NCBI RefSeq assembly: GCF_000720185.1
Contig: NZ_JOIY01000001.1
Location: 186,001 to 250,000, forward strand
Direction of reading: 5' to 3'
Source: Streptomyces sp. NRRL S-340
GTDB taxonomy: Bacteria; Actinomycetota; Actinomycetes; Streptomycetales; Streptomycetaceae
Length of the DNA stretch: 64,000 nucleotides
Shown here piece by piece: positions 59,423 through 64,000 of this stretch. The first letter of the stretch is position 1; each line of letters starts with the position of its first letter. The notes beneath the pieces were generated by a model. It was not told where the DNA came from, searched no databases, and saw nothing but the letters and a program-made list of their open reading frames with translations. The translations under genes and the position numbers were made by a program.

Positions 59423-60601
59423 ATGACCTCCAGCGCACGCCCGTTCCTCAATCGCCGGCTCGCCGAGTTCGGGACGACGATCTTCGCCGAGATGTCCGCC
59501 CTGGCCGTCTCGACCGGATCCATCAACCTGGGGCAGGGCTTCCCCGACACCGACGGTCCCGAGGAGATCCGCGAGGCCGCCGTGCGGGCGCTGCGCGAGG
59601 GACGGGGCAACCAGTACCCGCCGGGTCCGGGCGTCCCCGAGCTGCGCGCGGCCGTCGCCGACCACCAGGTGCGGCGCTACGGCCTCGACTGGGACCCGGA
59701 CACGGAGGTGCTGGTCACGGCGGGCGCCACCGAGGCCATCGCGGCCACGCTGCTGGCCCTGCTGGAGCCCGGGGACGAGGTGGTCGCGCTGGAGCCGTAC
59801 TACGACTCCTACGCGGCCTGCATCGCGATGGCGGGCGGCCGCCGGGTGCCGGTGACACTGCGCCCGCACGAGGGCGCCTTCCGGCTGGACCTCGACGAAC
59901 TGCGCGCCGCCGTGACGGACCGCACCCGGCTGCTGCTGATCAACACCCCGCACAACCCGACCGGCACGGTCCTCACCCGCGAGGAGCTGACGGCCGTCGC
60001 CGAACTGGCCGTCGAACGCGACCTGCTGGTGGTCACCGACGAGGTGTACGAACACCTGGTCTACGACGGCGCCCACCATCCGCTCGCGGCCCTGCCCGGC
60101 ATGCGTGAGCGCACCGTCTCCATCTCCTCCAGCGGCAAGACGTTCTCGTTCACCGGCTGGAAGGTCGGCTGGGTCACGGCCGCCGCCCCGCTCGTCACCG
60201 CCGTGCGCAGCGCCAAGCAGTTCCTCACGTACGTCAGCGCGGGCCCGTTCCAGTACGCGATCGCCGAGGCGCTGCGGCTGCCGGACTCCTACTTCGACGG
60301 CCTGCGCGCCGACCTGCGCCGCAAGCGGGACCTGCTCGGCGACGGCCTGCGCGCCGCCGGGTTCCAGGTCCACCAGCCCCAGGGCACGTACTTCATCACC
60401 ACCGACATCTCCCCCTTCGGCGAGAAGGACGCCTACGCCTTCTGCCGCGCCCTGCCCGAACGCTGCGGCGTGGTCGCCGTCCCCAGCTCCGTCTTCTACG
60501 ACGACCCCCACGCGGGCCGCACCCAGGTCCGTTTCGCCTTCTGCAAGAAGGACGAACTCCTCCTGGAGGCCGCCGACCGCCTGCGCGTCCTGGCGGCCTG
60601 A
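59423..60601 (+). CDS. Class I/II PLP aminotransferase (kynurenine aminotransferase/DapC-like)
   Basis: 392 aa from the ATG at 59423 (an ATG 9 bp earlier is possible). [13 protein letters not shown] is the substrate loop typical of kynurenine/glutamine transaminases and DapC-like enzymes. [37 protein letters not shown] (Asn for PLP), [12 protein letters not shown] (Asp/Tyr) and the Schiff-base Lys in [16 protein letters not shown] are complete. The substrate may be kynurenine, methionine/glutamine keto analogues or N-succinyl-aminoketopimelate. It has no obvious operon partner. Confidence 0.9.
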   Translation: MTSSARPFLNRRLAEFGTTIFAEMSALAVSTGSINLGQGFPDTDGPEEIREAAVRALREGRGNQYPPGPGVPELRAAVADHQVRRYGLDWDPDTEVLVTAGATEAIAATLLALLEPGDEVVALEPYYDSYAACIAMAGGRRVPVTLRPHEGAFRLDLDELRAAVTDRTRLLLINTPHNPTGTVLTREELTAVAELAVERDLLVVTDEVYEHLVYDGAHHPLAALPGMRERTVSISSSGKTFSFTGWKVGWVTAAAPLVTAVRSAKQFLTYVSAGPFQYAIAEALRLPDSYFDGLRADLRRKRDLLGDGLRAAGFQVHQPQGTYFITTDISPFGEKDAYAFCRALPERCGVVAVPSSVFYDDPHAGRTQVRFAFCKKDELLLEAADRLRVLAA

Positions 60602-60689
60602 CCGCCCGGGTACGGCCGAAGGGCGGTGTCTTCCGCCGGGGGGACGGGTCATCACGAGGTACGGGTGATGCGTCCCGCAATATGACCAT

Positions 60690-61871
60690 GTGACCAGTGT
60701 CAGTGCTCTGCCACCGTCCCCGCCCGTCGCCGAGCCGGGCGCCGCGCGGAAGGTCCTGCTGCGCCCTGCCGTCACGGCAGCCGCTCTGTTCGCCGCGGTG
60801 CGCGCCGCCGGGGTGGCGGTGGCCGCCGGGGTCGCGTGGACGCACGGGAGGCATCCCCTCGCACTGCTCGGGCGGTCCTGGGACTCCCTGTGGTACCTGC
60901 GGATCGCCGCCCACGGCTACGGCTACGTCGAACGTCCCCGGCCCGGTGTCGTCCACGACGACCTGGCGTTCTTCCCGCTCTACCCCGCGCTCGTCCGCGC
61001 CGTGCACCTGCTGCTCCCGGTGAGCGGGGGCGCAGCGGGGCTGGTCGTGGCGTGGTCGGCCGCCGCGGTGGCGGCCGGCGGGATCTACGCGGTGGGCGCG
61101 CACCTGCACGGCCGCGCCGTCGGCACCGCGCTCGCCGTGCTGTGGGGACTGCTGCCGCACTCGGTCGTGCTGTCCATGGGATACAGCGAACCGGTGCTCA
61201 CGGCGTGCGCCGCCTGGGCGCTGTACGCGGTGCTCGCCGGGCACTGGGTGCGGGCGGGCGCGCTCGCCGCGCTCGCCGGACTGGCCCGGCCCAACGGGGT
61301 GGCCGTCGCGGTGGCCGTGCTCGCCGCCGCGGCCGTGGCGGCGGGGCGGGCCCGCGCCCACGTTTCCCACAGGCTGTGGACGGGCGCCGCGCTCGCCCCG
61401 CTGGGCTGGACCGGCTACGTGCTGTGGGCGGGACACCGCACCGGCGACCCGCTGCGCGGGTACCTCCGGCTGCAGCGGCTGTGGGGCTCCCGCTTCGACT
61501 TCGGGCTGGGCGCCCTGCGCTTCGTCAAGCACCTCCTGCTGCACAAGGAGGCGTTCCTGTTCTTCGGCGCGCTGACCGTCGTGGCCGCGGGCCTGCTGCT
61601 GTACGCGCTGCTCGTCCTGGACCGCGCGCCGCTGCCGCTGGTGGCCTACAGCGGCGTCCTCCTGGCCCTGGCCTGCGGCGGCGCGGGCTTCTTCCAGTGC
61701 AAGCCGCGCTTCCTGCTGCCCGCCTTCCCGCTGCTGCTGCCGCTCGCGCGGGCGCTGGTGCGCACGGCGAGAGCCCGGCCCTGGCACGCGGCCGTGGTGG
61801 CCTGCGCCCTGGCCGGGCTCTCGTTCGCTTACGGCGCGTACCTGCTCGCGGTCACACACACGCCGCTGTAG
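60690..61871 (+). CDS. Polytopic membrane protein, PIG-V-type mannosyltransferase-like
   Basis: 393 aa, GTG start at 60690. About nine hydrophobic helices. The first loop has SWDSLWYLRIAAHGYGY (Trp-Asp-Ser with a catalytic-type Asp), then LAFFPLYPALVRAVH and MGYSEPVLTACAAWALY with the Ser-Glu-Pro motif, matching integral GPI-mannosyltransferase (PIG-V) homologues of actinobacteria that use polyprenyl-phosphate sugars. The acceptor is unknown. No ribosome site is evident, so it may be leaderless. Confidence 0.82.
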   Translation: MTSVSALPPSPPVAEPGAARKVLLRPAVTAAALFAAVRAAGVAVAAGVAWTHGRHPLALLGRSWDSLWYLRIAAHGYGYVERPRPGVVHDDLAFFPLYPALVRAVHLLLPVSGGAAGLVVAWSAAAVAAGGIYAVGAHLHGRAVGTALAVLWGLLPHSVVLSMGYSEPVLTACAAWALYAVLAGHWVRAGALAALAGLARPNGVAVAVAVLAAAAVAAGRARAHVSHRLWTGAALAPLGWTGYVLWAGHRTGDPLRGYLRLQRLWGSRFDFGLGALRFVKHLLLHKEAFLFFGALTVVAAGLLLYALLVLDRAPLPLVAYSGVLLALACGGAGFFQCKPRFLLPAFPLLLPLARALVRTARARPWHAAVVACALAGLSFAYGAYLLAVTHTPL

Positions 61872-61892
61872 GCGGGCGGGACGCCGCGGGGC

Positions 61893-62429
61893 TCACGCCT
61901 CGCCGTCGCCGTCCTCCGGCTTGCCGGCCTCGTCGACCTCACCCTCCAGGCCGAGCTGCTCGATGAGCCAGCGGTCGAACTCCAGGGCGGCCCGCACCCA
62001 GCTGACCGTCGAGGAGACGAAGTGCTCGATGCTCACGCCCATGCCGATCAGCATCTGCGCCTCGCCGATGAGGCGGACGGTGCCGTCGTCGTGGGTGTGC
62101 GTGTAGACCTTGGGCCACAGGGTGCGCCGGTTCCAGTCGTCGATGGACTCCAGGAGCTGCGGCTTCTCGTCGATCTGGTGCGGCCGGTCGTAGAACGTCC
62201 GCACCGAGAAGACCTGCTGGTCGTCCTCGCCGCGGAACATGAAGTACGTGCGGAACTGCTCCCACGGCGCGACGAGGTCACCCTCCTCGTCGACGAGGTG
62301 CTTGAGTTCCATCTGGTCCAGGAGCTGCTTCACGAGATCCTGATCCGGGACGACGGGGCCCGCCGGTCCTTGGGGCTGCGGCTCGGGCTGGCCCCCGAAG
62401 TTCGGAATCGAGGACGGGTCGATGCTCAC
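61893..62429 (-). CDS. YbjN domain-containing protein
   Basis: 178 aa from the GTG at 62427-62429 (GAAGGG upstream). After a Pro/Gln-rich start, the YbjN fold covers about 30-160 ([22 protein letters not shown] in part, [21 protein letters not shown] in part, [20 protein letters not shown] in part). It is a soluble protein related to type III secretion chaperone folds; the function in actinomycetes is unknown. The same reading frame runs open all the way upstream into clpB, but the GTG and ribosome site mark the real start. Confidence 0.87.
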   Translation of the reverse strand: MSIDPSSIPNFGGQPEPQPQGPAGPVVPDQDLVKQLLDQMELKHLVDEEGDLVAPWEQFRTYFMFRGEDDQQVFSVRTFYDRPHQIDEKPQLLESIDDWNRRTLWPKVYTHTHDDGTVRLIGEAQMLIGMGVSIEHFVSSTVSWVRAALEFDRWLIEQLGLEGEVDEAGKPEDGDGEA

Positions 62430-62567
62430 CGTGTTTTTCCCTTCGTACGGATCCTGCCATCCTCCCCCATGCGGGGAGGGGGGTGGCAAGCCCCGGCGGG
62501 GCCTGTCAGCCGTGGGCTGACATGATCCGGCCCACGGGGTGACACCGTACGGGGAACGGGGGCCGAA

Positions 62568-63107
62568 ATGGCGCGGCGGGCAGGCGGGGCGGCGGGCCGG
62601 GGCGGGGCGCCGGGGCGTCTGTGGTGGCCGGTCGCGGCGGTCTTCGCGGTGCCGGTGGCGGCGGCCGTGGCCGCCCTGCGCGTCCTCGTCGCGCAGGTGG
62701 CGGGCGGGGCGCCCGGGGACGAGCCCGGCAGGCCCCGCAAGGCGGTGTGCGCGGAGGCCCTCGCGTTCGGCGGGGCGAAGCTGCCGGCGGGCGCCCGCGA
62801 CGCCCGGTGCACGGTACGGGCGTGGCTCGACACCGAGTACGAGGCCCGCTTCCGGATGCCCCGCGAGGACGTGCGCGGCTGGCTGGGCGCCGCCTATCCG
62901 GACGCGCCGCCGTCCGGGACGCCCTCCTGCGTCCCGGACTCCGCGGACATCTGCCTGGACCTCGGTCTCACCGAGGGCGACGGGAACTACGCCGGCCGCG
63001 TCCCCGGCCGCACCGACCCGGGTTTCGGTGCGTCGGCCGTCCAGGTCACCGTGAAGTACGAGGGCCCGGACCAGGCCCTCGTCACCTTCACGGCGTTCAC
63101 CGTCTGA
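62568..63107 (+). CDS. Secreted or membrane-anchored hypothetical protein
   Basis: 179 aa. A basic N-terminus and one hydrophobic helix ([21 protein letters not shown], about 18-38) precede an outer domain with four Cys ([35 protein letters not shown]) that could form two disulfides, and a beta-rich end ([22 protein letters not shown] in part). I do not recognise the family. It converges on clpB. Confidence 0.7.
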   Translation: MARRAGGAAGRGGAPGRLWWPVAAVFAVPVAAAVAALRVLVAQVAGGAPGDEPGRPRKAVCAEALAFGGAKLPAGARDARCTVRAWLDTEYEARFRMPREDVRGWLGAAYPDAPPSGTPSCVPDSADICLDLGLTEGDGNYAGRVPGRTDPGFGASAVQVTVKYEGPDQALVTFTAFTV

Positions 63108-63169
63108 GAGTTGCGAACAAAAGGGGAGTCCGGTCAGCTCGCGGCGTCCGGTGCGTGCGATCGCAAGGC

Positions 63170-63210
63170 GCCGGAAGGCCCTTGTAGCGGAGCTACCAGG
63201 GCCTTCCGGC
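63170..63210 (-). terminator. Terminator of clpB
   Basis: 13-bp perfect arms GCCGGAAGGCCCT (63170-63182) and complement (63198-63210), with further inner pairing TGTAGC/GCTACC, make a very strong hairpin. It starts directly at the base after a TGA (63211-63213), as expected for a clpB stop codon, but that TGA is out of frame with the clpB sequence upstream. Confidence 0.85.

Positions 63211-64000
<790 letters not shown>

Overview
The window is about 72% G+C, uses ATG, GTG and TTG starts, and carries typical actinomycete families (DUF397, DUF1023, DUF3151, DUF5063, YbjN, SURF1, SigE-type sigma factors, many NarL-type two-component pairs). Its gene order (asd-ask, DUF5063-recR-ybaB, purA, kynurenine genes, fba, pyrE, clpB) is that of a Streptomyces chromosome core. 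Species cannot be fixed from the sequence alone.

Layout. 1-6.1 kb is a decayed accessory region. It starts with a half tRNA-Pro(CGG) that looks like the attachment site of an integrated element, overlapped by an integrase remnant. Next come an intact lipoprotein gene, a frameshifted DUF1023 hydrolase, a multiply frameshifted type VII (WXG/ESX)-associated gene fused to what looks like a mycosin tail, and an Imm10 immunity gene split by an in-frame TAG. 6.3-9.6 kb holds a His-rich small protein, an ABC exporter half-transporter and a soluble protein kinase in overlapping order. 9.5-10.9 kb is a sigma/anti-sigma pair. 11-17.4 kb has an F420/FMN-type oxidoreductase, a two-RCK membrane protein, an S9 peptidase and SURF1.

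17.4-25.5 kb contains a second sigma factor with a membrane partner, the lysine/threonine pathway genes asd and ask (with an internal start for the beta subunit), recR-ybaB-DUF5063 and a SLATT-like membrane protein. 25.7-34.9 kb has a transmembrane Ser/Thr kinase whose 3' end is duplicated downstream, an aminotransferase/GntR pair, purA, a diacylglycerol-kinase-like protein and a P450. 35-39 kb has a YeiH transporter with divergent LysR regulator, then a WhiJ-type module (DUF5753 HTH, DUF397, RsbW-like ATPase).

38.9-45.8 kb is the most system-like part. Two NarL-type response-regulator/kinase pairs lie in tandem. The second is translationally coupled to an acyltransferase and a membrane-anchored DUF1023 hydrolase. 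The same 19-bp motif lies in front of both transcription units. 45.9-49.3 kb encodes tryptophan to kynurenine to anthranilate catabolism. 49.5-53.6 kb carries DUF3151, fructose-bisphosphate aldolase, pyrE, an aldose epimerase and a CoxG-like protein. 53.8-58.3 kb has a third two-component pair, a membrane spermidine-synthase-like protein and DUF2617. The window ends with a Gly/Cys/His-rich protein, a class I aminotransferase, a polytopic glycosyltransferase-like protein, YbjN and the 3' part of clpB, which lacks its normal end.

No CRISPR array, intact insertion sequence, rRNA or complete tRNA gene was seen.
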